This document shows, piece after piece, positions 7,577-14,099 of a stretch of 14,289 nucleotides of DNA. This DNA comes from JBBRYB01 sp038238115. Lineage in GTDB: Bacteria; Actinomycetota; Actinomycetes; Propionibacteriales; Nocardioidaceae. Each line of letters opens with the position of its first letter. Within the stretch, counting starts at the first letter, position 1. The DNA lies in contig JBBRYB010000066.1 of NCBI GenBank assembly GCA_038238115.1, forward strand, positions 1 through 14,289, written 5' to 3'. Position numbers and translations under genes: made by a program. The notes beneath the pieces are model-generated. The model worked only from the letters and a program-made list of their open reading frames with translations. It made no database searches and was not told the DNA's origin.

Positions 7577-8374
7577 ATGCGTCACGCCCTCTACGTGCCC
7601 ATCTTCGACGAGCTCGCGGATCCGGGCCTGGTGGCACGGCTCGCACGGGAGGCCGAGGACGCGGGATGGGACGGCGTCTTCGTGTGGGACCACGTGGCCT
7701 ACACACCCCCTGTGGAGGCCATCGCGGACCCGTGGGTCACGTTGACCGCGATGGCCTGCTCTACCGAACGCATCAGGCTTGGTCCCATGGTCACCCCGGT
7801 CCCCCGCCGTCGACCGATCAGCCTCGCCCGCGAGGTCGCCGCGCTTGATCGGCTCTCCGGGGGTCGTGTGACGCTGGGCGTGGGAATCGGGGACGACTTC
7901 GCCCACGAGTTCAGCGGCACTGGCGAGCAGGTCGACGCCCGTACGCGTGGCGAGATGCTCGACGAGGGGCTGAGCGTGCTGGCGGCGGCGTGGTCCGGCG
8001 AGTCGGTTCATCATCGAGGCACGCACTACGTGCTGGATGGGCTCACGGTGCGGCCGGTGCCCCTGCAACGACCGTCGCCTCCGGTCTGGGTCGCGCTGCG
8101 GCACGGCAACCAGGCACCACTGCGTCGTGCCGCACGTCACGACGGGCTGTTCCCGGTCGGGGTGGACCACCCCGACAAGCTGCGCGAGCTCGTGGATCAG
8201 CTGGCTGAGCTACGGCCCGCCGACGCCGGACCTTTCGACATCGCGGTAGGCGGTCGGCCCGGCACCGACCCTGCTCCTTACGAGGCAGCCGGAGCCACCT
8301 GGTGGATGGTGTCGTTCTCGCCGTTTGACGTGACCGCCGACGCCGTACGCCGCGTCCTCGCCGAAGGTCCGTGA
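7577..8374 (+). CDS. LLM-class flavin-dependent oxidoreductase
   Basis: This 265-aa protein belongs to the bacterial luciferase-like monooxygenase superfamily, soluble TIM-barrel enzymes that use FMN or, in many actinobacteria, coenzyme F420. Family marks are the N-terminal strand HALYVPIFDELADPG, AEDAGWDGVFVWDHV (about 28-42), the strand-helix pair IRLGPMVTPVPRRRP with LAREVAALDRLSGGRV (about 71-101) and LGVGIGDDF. RGEMLDEGLSVLAAAWSGE follows, then HHRGTHYVLDGLTVRPVP, the loop seen just before PPVWV. The length is slightly short of the usual 280-350 aa but the domain looks complete. ATG 7577 is preceded by GAGGGA about 12 bases upstream. The substrate and the choice of FMN or F420 cannot be told. 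It is followed on the same strand, after 225 bp, by the GH15 gene, so co-transcription is doubtful. Confidence 0.9.
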   Translation: MRHALYVPIFDELADPGLVARLAREAEDAGWDGVFVWDHVAYTPPVEAIADPWVTLTAMACSTERIRLGPMVTPVPRRRPISLAREVAALDRLSGGRVTLGVGIGDDFAHEFSGTGEQVDARTRGEMLDEGLSVLAAAWSGESVHHRGTHYVLDGLTVRPVPLQRPSPPVWVALRHGNQAPLRRAARHDGLFPVGVDHPDKLRELVDQLAELRPADAGPFDIAVGGRPGTDPAPYEAAGATWWMVSFSPFDVTADAVRRVLAEGP

Positions 8375-8582
8375 CTCGCCACCATTCCTCGACCGCCGCG
8401 GCGGGTCAGACCGCCCGGCCCAGACCCGCTCGACGTCCACAGCGCAGCCGGGTCCCGGCGACGCCGGCAGAACCGGATCGGCCTGACGCGTGACGACGAC
8501 CTGGCGTGAGCGTTGCACTTGCCGCGGCATGCTCCTGGGCCCGGAGGCGTCGAGCGTCATACTTCCGTCATCCGGTACGACT

Positions 8583-8606
8583 ACCGCATACCGGCGCGGA
8601 TGCGGT
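8583..8606 (+). promoter_or_regulatory. Short inverted repeat enclosing the GH15 candidate start codon
   Basis: ACCGCAT (8583-8589) and ATGCGGT (8600-8606) are perfect 7-bp complements around a 10-nt GC-rich loop. The right arm contains the ATG at 8600. If that is the true start, it would be paired in the mRNA leader; if translation starts at GTG 8618, the hairpin is just upstream. No Shine-Dalgarno is visible for either. Confidence 0.25.
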
Positions 8607-10474
8607 GCAATGGCCCGGTGAGCGACGTACCGCTGGACCAGCATGCACTTCTGTCGGACTGCGGTGCTGCCGCGCTCGTGACGGCTGGGGGCTCGGTGGA
8701 CTGGCTGTGCCTGCCTCGCTTCGACAGCCTGCCGGTGCTTGGCCGGCTGCTCGACAACGACGCGGGACACTTCCTCATCGCCCCGGCCGCCGCGGACTGC
8801 CGCGCGACGTGGCGCTACCGACGGTCCGGACTCGTCTTGGACACGACCTGGGTGTGTCCAGAAGGTGAGCTCGTCGTGTCCGACGCGATGGCACTCGGTC
8901 CCCGCGAGCGAGGCCACGAGCTGGGTCGCACGTCTCCGGGAGTGCTGCTGAGGCTCGTGCGATGCACCCGTGGATCGGTGTCGGTACGCGTGGAGTTCGT
9001 GCCGCGGCCGGAGTTCGGGCTCGTGCACCCCCGCCTGACATCCATCCCTGGCGGGGTCGTCGCTGAAGGCGGGGCCAGCGTGCTGGTGCTCAGCACGAGC
9101 GCCGACTTGCACCTCGCCGAAGCCCGAGCCACTGGCACGCTGAGCCTTGCCGAGGGTCAGGAGCAGGCATTCGCGCTCGAGCAGTGCGACGCGTGGGGTC
9201 CTCCTGCGCCACCGTGGAAGCCGCGCAAGATACGTCGTCGGCTCGGCGCGACAGCGGCTTCCTGGCAGAGCTGGTCGGGTCTGCACCAACGCTACGAAGG
9301 CCCGCTTCGTGAGCTCGTGCACCACAGCGGCGTGGTCCTGCAAGGGCTGACGTACGCGCGCAGTGGAGCCGTCGTCGCGGCACCGACGACCAGCCTCCCG
9401 GAGGGAATCGGGAGCGGCCGCACCTGGGACTACCGCTTCACGTGGGTGCGCGACGCCAGCATGACCCTGCAGGGTCTCTTCATCGCGGCCTGTCCGGACG
9501 AGGCCGGCCGCTTCTTCTCGTTCCTGGCCCGCGCGGCGGCCACCCAGCTCGAGCGGGGGCTGCACCTGCAGATCATGTACGGCATCGCGGGGGAACGCGA
9601 CCTGGCGGAGCGGGAGCTCCCGCACCTATCCGGTTGGCGCCAGAGCGGACCTGTCCGCGTCGGCAACGAGGCATGGAGGCAGCACCAGCTCGACGTCTAC
9701 GGCGCTCTGCTGGACGCTGCGTACACGCTTCGGCTCCAGCTCACGGAGCTGGACGAGGCGACCCGCCACTTCCTCGTCGCGGCCGTCGACGCGGCCGCGA
9801 CACGCTGGCGCGAGGACGACCAAGGCATCTGGGAGATGCGAGGCCCAGCGCGGCCCTTCCTCCACAGCAAGCTGATGTGCTGGGTGGCGCTCGACCGGGG
9901 TCTGCTGATGGCCGAGCAGCTCCGCCCCGATGACCACAGAGCGGCCGAGTGGACCCGCGCACGCGACGAGATCCGCCAAGCCATCCTCGAGCAGGGCTGG
10001 AGCGAGCACGCGGGCGCGTTCACCCAGTCGTTCGGCTCCGATGAGCTCGACGCCTCCGTCCTGCTGATGGCGATTGTCGGCTTCCTGGCGCCGACGGACG
10101 CGCGACTGCTCACGACGATCGACGCCATCGAACAGGGCCTGAGCGACGAGCACGGGTTGATCTACCGCTATCAAGGTGGCGACGGCTTCGACGGCCCGGA
10201 GGGCACCTTCCTGCTCTGCACGTTCTGGTTGGCCCACGCCCTGGCGCTCACCGGCCAGGTCGTGCGGGCCCGGCAGACGCTCGACCGAGCAGCGTCCAGC
10301 GCAACAGAGCTCGGGCTCTTCGCCGAGCAGGTGGACCCGACGAGCGGTGAGCTGCTGGGCAACTTCCCGCAAGCCTTCAGCCATCTCGGCCTGGTCAATG
10401 CAGCACAGGCACTGGCCGATGCCGAGGGCGCGCTCGTGGCGCCGGGACCGCCGGTGCCGTCAACGTCGTCCTAG
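8600..10474 (+). CDS. Glycoside hydrolase family 15 (glucoamylase/trehalase-like)
   Basis: This cytosolic enzyme of about 624 aa belongs to GH15, which releases glucose from alpha-glucans or, in actinobacterial members, from trehalose. The N-terminal beta-sandwich begins LLSDCGAAALVTAGGSVDW, then LCLPRFDS. The (alpha/alpha)6 barrel has GRTWDYRFTWVRDAS (about 273-287), MYGIAGERDLAERELPHL, VRVGNEAWRQHQLDVYG, GIWEMRG (about 409-415, the general-acid Glu region), HSKLMCWVALDRG, EGTFLLCTFW (about 533-542) and GNFPQAFSHLGL (about 587-598). All usual blocks are present and in order, and the length is normal. One oddity is that QLDVYG is followed by A where relatives usually have E. The reading frame is open to a TTG at 8513, but the homologous region begins near VSDVPLDQH, so ATG 8600 or GTG 8618 is preferred. 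Same strand as the permease 275 bp downstream, probably a separate transcript. Confidence 0.93.
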   Translation: MRCNGPVSDVPLDQHALLSDCGAAALVTAGGSVDWLCLPRFDSLPVLGRLLDNDAGHFLIAPAAADCRATWRYRRSGLVLDTTWVCPEGELVVSDAMALGPRERGHELGRTSPGVLLRLVRCTRGSVSVRVEFVPRPEFGLVHPRLTSIPGGVVAEGGASVLVLSTSADLHLAEARATGTLSLAEGQEQAFALEQCDAWGPPAPPWKPRKIRRRLGATAASWQSWSGLHQRYEGPLRELVHHSGVVLQGLTYARSGAVVAAPTTSLPEGIGSGRTWDYRFTWVRDASMTLQGLFIAACPDEAGRFFSFLARAAATQLERGLHLQIMYGIAGERDLAERELPHLSGWRQSGPVRVGNEAWRQHQLDVYGALLDAAYTLRLQLTELDEATRHFLVAAVDAAATRWREDDQGIWEMRGPARPFLHSKLMCWVALDRGLLMAEQLRPDDHRAAEWTRARDEIRQAILEQGWSEHAGAFTQSFGSDELDASVLLMAIVGFLAPTDARLLTTIDAIEQGLSDEHGLIYRYQGGDGFDGPEGTFLLCTFWLAHALALTGQVVRARQTLDRAASSATELGLFAEQVDPTSGELLGNFPQAFSHLGLVNAAQALADAEGALVAPGPPVPSTSS

Positions 10475-10737
10475 GCTGCCGCCAACCCGAGCGCTGCAGC
10501 GAACGGCGCCCTCCGGGCCATCACAGTCTCCGCCGCTGGCCGTTACCGTTGGTCTCTTGGCGCCCTTGGCGCAATCACTGGAGGGCCGCGCCAGCCATCG
10601 TCAGGAGGCTCCGGGAAGAACATCAGAACCACCTGCGGATCACCCGGTGACCCGGGATTGGCCTGGGACTCCATCAGGCAGTCGCGCCTGGGAGTAGCGT
10701 CTGCAGTCTCGATCAGTGCCGCCTGCGTTCGTACGAG

Positions 10738-10743
10738 AAGGAG
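10738..10743 (+). promoter_or_regulatory. Ribosome binding site of the second permease
   Basis: AAGGAG lies 6 bases before the GTG at 10750, fixing a GTG start for the permease. The 275-bp gap before it (10475-10749) holds no gene; it contains a tandem 9-mer CTTGGCGC(C/A) at 10556-10573 and a palindrome TCACCCGGTGA at 10640-10650. Confidence 0.75.
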
Positions 10744-10749
10744 CGTGCT

Positions 10750-12240
10750 GTGACCACGGAGCAGAAGTCGCCGTCTACAGAAGGCTTCGTCAGGACAATC
10801 GGCCAGTTCCAGGCGACAGCCGTGAACATGTCCCAGATGGTCGGTGTCGGCCCCTTCATCACCATTCCCTTGATGGTCGCTGCCTTCGGCGGCCCACAGG
10901 CGATCATCGGATGGATCCTGGGCGCGGTCCTTGCCCTCGCCGACGGGCTGATCTGGGCCGAGCTCGGGAGCGCCATGCCAGGGGCCGGCGGCACCTATAT
11001 CTATCTCCGGGAGGCTTTCCAGTACCGGACTGGTCGGCTTATGCCCTTCCTGTTCGTCTGGACAGCAATCTTGTTCATCCCGCTGATTATGTCCACCGGC
11101 GTCGCCGGCTTCGTTGCGTACCTCGGCTACCTGTGGCCGTCGATGGCAACCGGTCAAGGCGACATCGTCGGCTTGGTGATGGTCGTTGCAGTCGTCGCCC
11201 TGCTCTGGCGGCGGATCGAATCGATCGGCAAGTTGACCGTCGTGCTGTGGAGCGTCATGCTCGCCAGTGTTGCGTTGGTGATCGCCGCTTCATTCTCCGA
11301 CTTCAGCGGCAGTATGGCCACCGACTTCCCTTCAAACGCGGTCGACCTGTCCACCAGCCAGTTCTGGGTCGGGGTCGTGGCCGGACTCACCATCGGCATC
11401 TACGACTACCTCGGATACAACACGACGTCGTACCTCGGCGCCGAGATCAAGAATCCGGGCCGGGTGATACCACGCTCGATCATCTACTCGGTGTTCGCCA
11501 TCATGGTCATTTACCTGATCATGCAAGTCGGCGTCCTCGGCGTTGTCCACTGGCCCGACATGCTGGATCCCAACAACCCGGCGAGCCAATCGGTGGCCTC
11601 GGTGGTGCTCGAGAAGTCTTGGGGCAAGACGCCCGCCAAGGTTGTGACAGTCCTGATCTTGGTGACGGCGTTCACATCGGTGTTCGCGGGGCTCCTCGGC
11701 GGATCGCGGGTGCCCTACGATGCGGCGAAGGACAAGGTGTTCTTCAGCGCATACGGCACGCTGCACGCTAAGCACCGGTTCCCGACCCTCGCCCTGGTCA
11801 CCATGGGCGTCATCACGGCGTTGGGGTTCTACCTCAGCCGGCACCTTGGCGCCAGCAGCACGACGCCACCGCTGATCGTGCTCATCCAGCTGCTCACCAC
11901 GGTCATGGTGATCGTGCAATCCGTCTCTCAAGTCGCCGCCGTAACCGTGCTGCGCAAGCGACAGCCCGCACTCCGCCGCCCCTACAGAATGTTTCTCTAC
12001 CCGCTTCCGAGCATTGTCGCGCTGATCGGCTGGATCGCGGTGTTCAGCTATGCCGATAAGAACTCCCCAGGCTTCCATCCGATCGAGTGGTCGATTGGCT
12101 GGCTCTTGCTGGGCTGCATCGCCTTTCTCATCTGGGCACGCATGGAGAAGACCTGGCCCTTCGGCCCCAAGGACATCTGCGAGGAATTCCTTCACGCCGA
12201 CTCCGACAAGACCACCGCGGAGGCCAGGCCAAGGCAATGA
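10750..12240 (+). CDS. APC-family amino acid permease, complete
   Basis: This 496-aa transporter of the APC superfamily has about twelve hydrophobic segments, in line with the family's usual 12 helices. Helix 1 contains the broken substrate-binding segment GVGPFITIPL (about 32-41). It is followed by AELGSAMPGAGGTYIYLREA, the highly conserved loop after helix 2. IYDYLGYNTTSYLGAEIKNP (about 217-236) is the helix-6 motif, and GGSRVPYDAAKDKVF is the conserved loop after helix 8. A hydrophilic C-terminal tail closes the protein. An amino acid or related amine is the likely cargo. The start is GTG 10750, set by AAGGAG 6 bases before it. It is only distantly similar to the permease fragment at the left edge (EAEIKNP versus EARNP motifs), so this is not a recent duplication. 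A perfect hairpin at 12485-12513 lies 244 bases downstream. Confidence 0.93.
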   Translation: MTTEQKSPSTEGFVRTIGQFQATAVNMSQMVGVGPFITIPLMVAAFGGPQAIIGWILGAVLALADGLIWAELGSAMPGAGGTYIYLREAFQYRTGRLMPFLFVWTAILFIPLIMSTGVAGFVAYLGYLWPSMATGQGDIVGLVMVVAVVALLWRRIESIGKLTVVLWSVMLASVALVIAASFSDFSGSMATDFPSNAVDLSTSQFWVGVVAGLTIGIYDYLGYNTTSYLGAEIKNPGRVIPRSIIYSVFAIMVIYLIMQVGVLGVVHWPDMLDPNNPASQSVASVVLEKSWGKTPAKVVTVLILVTAFTSVFAGLLGGSRVPYDAAKDKVFFSAYGTLHAKHRFPTLALVTMGVITALGFYLSRHLGASSTTPPLIVLIQLLTTVMVIVQSVSQVAAVTVLRKRQPALRRPYRMFLYPLPSIVALIGWIAVFSYADKNSPGFHPIEWSIGWLLLGCIAFLIWARMEKTWPFGPKDICEEFLHADSDKTTAEARPRQ

Positions 12241-12484
12241 GACCGCACTGCGCGGCAACGCGAGTGATGGCCAGGAAACAAGACCAGCAGGGCGACGATG
12301 GCTCACGGCGCCGACTCAGACCACCGGTTCCCTCGGGCTGATCCACATGCTGGTCGAAACCAGCGGTGCTGACACTCGGCGGTCGGTCCGCCTCGGCCGA
12401 CGGAGGCAGCGATCGCTGAAAGGCAGTCAAGGCGACCCTAGGGCAGCCTCGAGAGCAACATCTGGAGCATGCACGTCCGATGAC
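12241..12484. other. Gene-free stretch after the permease
   Basis: I find no supportable gene here. Reading frames that cross it (for example 12050-12586 on + and 12128-12493 on -) have no recognisable domain and biased composition typical of shadows. Small repeats such as GCCTC-N8-GAGGC near 12400 occur but have no clear role. The stretch ends in the strong hairpin that begins at 12485. Confidence 0.4.
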
Positions 12485-12513
12485 CGTGAACACCCCGTGG
12501 TGGGGTGTTCACG
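12485..12513. terminator. Perfect 12-bp hairpin between convergent genes
   Basis: The arms CGTGAACACCCC and GGGGTGTTCACG are perfect complements around the 5-nt loop GTGGT. The hairpin lies 19 bases beyond the stop of the minus-strand unknown gene and 244 bases beyond the plus-strand permease. The plus-strand 3' flank AATTTG is only weakly U-rich. It is most likely a bidirectional terminator marking the left edge of the accessory module; a protein-binding palindrome is the alternative. Confidence 0.65.
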
Positions 12514-12531
12514 AATTTGTCCAGGGCCAGG

Positions 12532-13206
12532 TCAAGTCGCCGGATTCCCGCGGCTCCCCGCCACGCTGCACGCCATGCGGCCATAGTTCGCACACCTGTT
12601 CCTAGCGCCTGTCTGAGCTGACCGGATTTGACCGTCGCTGACCTCCTCAGACGGACGCACCAGCCGTGCCATGTCGCCGTAAGTCACCACTCCGATTACT
12701 CTCTCGAAGCCCGGCTCCCGCATCCGCTTGATACTGAGCCGGCCGTCGTCGAGGAGCTGCTGGAAGTAGCCCTGATTGACGCCCATGAACGTGTCGGCCT
12801 TCTTGGGTTCCAGCCCGTTTTGCCATCCTGCCTCGACCACATCGGCTGCCATCACCCACGCGTCGCGCGCACGAACCCAAACCCGCTCACGCATCCGATC
12901 GCCGGCCTCATCACCGAGGAACAGTACGACATTGGCGCAATCGGCCCGGATACGGGCTTGGTCGGGAAGGAGCCCGGGCGGCGACGGGACGGCCAGCGCG
13001 ACGGTGAGCGCCAGCTCCAGCATCCCGCTCACCTCCTCGGGCAGCGACAACCCAGGTGGATAGGCGGCAGCTCGCTGGCTGGCGAGGGTTGCACAGTCAA
13101 CTGAGCTCGGAATGAGACCGGCACGTTCACGTGCCTCGATCGTCACCATCCGTGCCAGCATCTGGCTTCGAGCGTCCTCGATGAAACGGATCCAAGAGGC
13201 GAGCAT
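12532..13206 (-). CDS. Unrecognised protein with excisionase-like helix-turn-helix
   Basis: I do not recognise this 224-aa protein. The N-terminal half is mostly helical in character, with a hydrophobic stretch (MLELALTVALAVPSPPGLL, about 62-80) too weak to call a membrane anchor. Residues of about 135-180 look like an excisionase/MerR-type winged helix-turn-helix: KKADTFMGVNQGYFQQLLDDG is a helix-turn-recognition-helix pattern, followed by a wing (RLSIKRM, then FERVIGVVTYGDMARLV). The last 40 residues are polar and may be disordered. Third-position GC is lower than in the left-hand genes, in keeping with acquisition. The start is unsure: ATG 13206 has no Shine-Dalgarno, and ATG 13161 is another option. 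It follows the terminase-like gene on the same strand after a 111-bp gap and is closed by the hairpin at 12485-12513. A DNA-binding role is inference; confidence is lower for the start and function than for its being coding. Confidence 0.55.
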   Translation of the reverse strand: MLASWIRFIEDARSQMLARMVTIEARERAGLIPSSVDCATLASQRAAAYPPGLSLPEEVSGMLELALTVALAVPSPPGLLPDQARIRADCANVVLFLGDEAGDRMRERVWVRARDAWVMAADVVEAGWQNGLEPKKADTFMGVNQGYFQQLLDDGRLSIKRMREPGFERVIGVVTYGDMARLVRPSEEVSDGQIRSAQTGARNRCANYGRMACSVAGSRGNPAT

Positions 13207-13310
13207 GCTGGGCGAGCGTCGCGGTCCCCCGGATGTAGGCGTGTTCAGCCGCTGGGCGGGAACCCTGTGGCACCGGGGAGGGGTACGAGGTGCCCACCTT
13301 AGCTTTGGCC

Positions 13311-13371
13311 CCGGTGGTCACCTCGCCGGCCCGGTGGTCACCTCGCCGGCCCCGGTGGTCACCTCGCCGGT
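13311..13371 (-). repeat. Three tandem copies of a 20/21-bp unit at the 3' end of the terminase-like gene
   Basis: The unit CCGGTGGTCACCTCGCCGGC occurs at 13311-13330 and 13331-13350, and again at 13352-13371 with only the last base changed (T). Copies 1 and 3 are preceded by GGCC with four Cs in total before GGTGG, whereas copy 2 has only three. The spacing is therefore 20 between copies 1 and 2 and 21 between copies 2 and 3. On the coding (minus) strand a 21-bp unit encodes GEVTTGA. The missing base throws the last copy out of frame and creates the stop at 13318-13320. Confidence 0.9.
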
Positions 13372-13989
13372 GCTGCCCATGCCGACGTTGGCGGTCACGT
13401 GGTCGGTGCTGGCGTTGGCTCCGTTGGTTCCGTTGGCGTAACCGGTCGTCTCGTGGTCGGTCTGATGACGGGCGGAGGTCTCGGCGGCGGTCGCGGGCTG
13501 GGCGGACGCGTCGGAGCTGTTGTTTGGGTCGTCCTCCACCAGCAGGGATGACTCGACGTCCCAGGCGTGTTCGCCCATCTGGTCCGCGAGGATGGTCTCC
13601 GCATCCGGATCGGCGCCGGTGGTGTGTTGAGGCTCGAGCTCGGGCTCGGCGGCGAGCTCGTATCGGAGGCCCTGGGTCAGCTCGACGTTTACCGCGGCCA
13701 GGCGAACCTTCGGCTGGTCGTTTTCGAGAAGGTCCTCGAGAACCAGCATCGCCTTGGACCGGGCCGCCCCGAGCTGACCGAGGATCTGCCGGCGCTGGTC
13801 TTGCTGCGCATCGTGGATCGCCTGCTGCACGCGGGGGTCGCGGCGCCGGCGTTGGACCGACGAGATGCTGCACCCCGCCGCTGCCGCAATCTGTGCCAGG
13901 GAACGTCCGGCCACCAAACCGGCGACCAAGGCGACAAAGCCGCCCTTCCCTGCCTGCGGCCATGTTGGGGTGTCTGGTGATTGAGTCAT
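13318..13989 (-). CDS. Small-terminase-like helix-turn-helix protein with low-complexity tail
   Basis: This 223-aa protein has an N-terminal homeodomain-like helix-turn-helix (VALVAGLVAGRSLAQIAAAA, then GCSISSVQRRRRDPRVQQAI, about 18-56). A helical segment follows in which LGAARSKAMLVLEDLLENDQ is joined to PKVRLAAVNVELTQGLRYEL. This layout (helix-turn-helix, then a helix repeating L-x-x-LL-x-D-x-x-x-VRL-x-A) is known from phage small-terminase-like proteins and from stand-alone chromosomal or element-borne genes. From about residue 120 the protein is acidic and rich in Ser, Thr, Asn and Ala, ending STGEVTTGAGEVTTGPAR. The ATG at 13989 is favoured by GGAAGG at 13998-14003, 8 bases upstream; an in-frame extension to 14115 would run to the IS end. 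DNA binding is likely; what it binds is unknown. No large terminase or capsid gene is visible nearby. Confidence 0.75.
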   Translation of the reverse strand: MTQSPDTPTWPQAGKGGFVALVAGLVAGRSLAQIAAAAGCSISSVQRRRRDPRVQQAIHDAQQDQRRQILGQLGAARSKAMLVLEDLLENDQPKVRLAAVNVELTQGLRYELAAEPELEPQHTTGADPDAETILADQMGEHAWDVESSLLVEDDPNNSSDASAQPATAAETSARHQTDHETTGYANGTNGANASTDHVTANVGMGSTGEVTTGAGEVTTGPAR

Positions 13990-13997
13990 GCTCCATA

Positions 13998-14041
13998 CCT
14001 TCCGTAGTGGGCGACAGCCGTCGCCTTCACCTATTCGGTGA
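13998..14041 (-). promoter_or_regulatory. Leader of the terminase-like gene with nested inverted repeats
   Basis: Upstream of ATG 13989 the minus strand carries GGAAGG (13998-14003, ribosome binding site). It then has a perfect 6-bp inverted repeat GGCGAC-N4-GTCGCC (14010-14025) and a 5-bp one TCACC-TATTC-GGTGA (14027-14041). A further pair, GGCTCC/GGAGCC, spans 14043-14074. Such a cluster next to a helix-turn-helix gene could be an autoregulatory operator, but no convincing -35/-10 pair is seen. Confidence 0.35.
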
Positions 14042-14099
14042 GGGCTCCGGTTGCTTGAGGCAGGGCGGGGAGCCGGAAGGGCTCTGTTGCGTTGGGTGT

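Noticed and set aside
7385..8170. Minus-strand frame over the LLM oxidoreductase gene
   Set aside because: It is antisense to a well-supported LLM protein and to the phosphoesterase signal peptide in another frame; no domain is visible.
8393..8404. Palindrome CCGCCGCGGCGG after the LLM gene
   Set aside because: It has no loop, is low in complexity and is expected by chance at this GC content.
8210..9625. Long minus-strand reading frame of 471 codons
   Set aside because: It covers the GH15 N-terminal half and the LLM 3' end in antisense, with Arg/Pro/Ala-rich shadow composition and no domain.
13311..13371. CRISPR-like array
   Set aside because: Only three 20-bp units with no spacers between them, inside a coding region; this is a tandem coding repeat.
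13127..13996. Alternative 289-codon minus-strand frame over the terminase-like gene
   Set aside because: Upstream of the repeat it is Arg/Pro/Gly-rich shadow; only its last part, after the repeat, may be a former extension of the real gene, which is reported as a finding.
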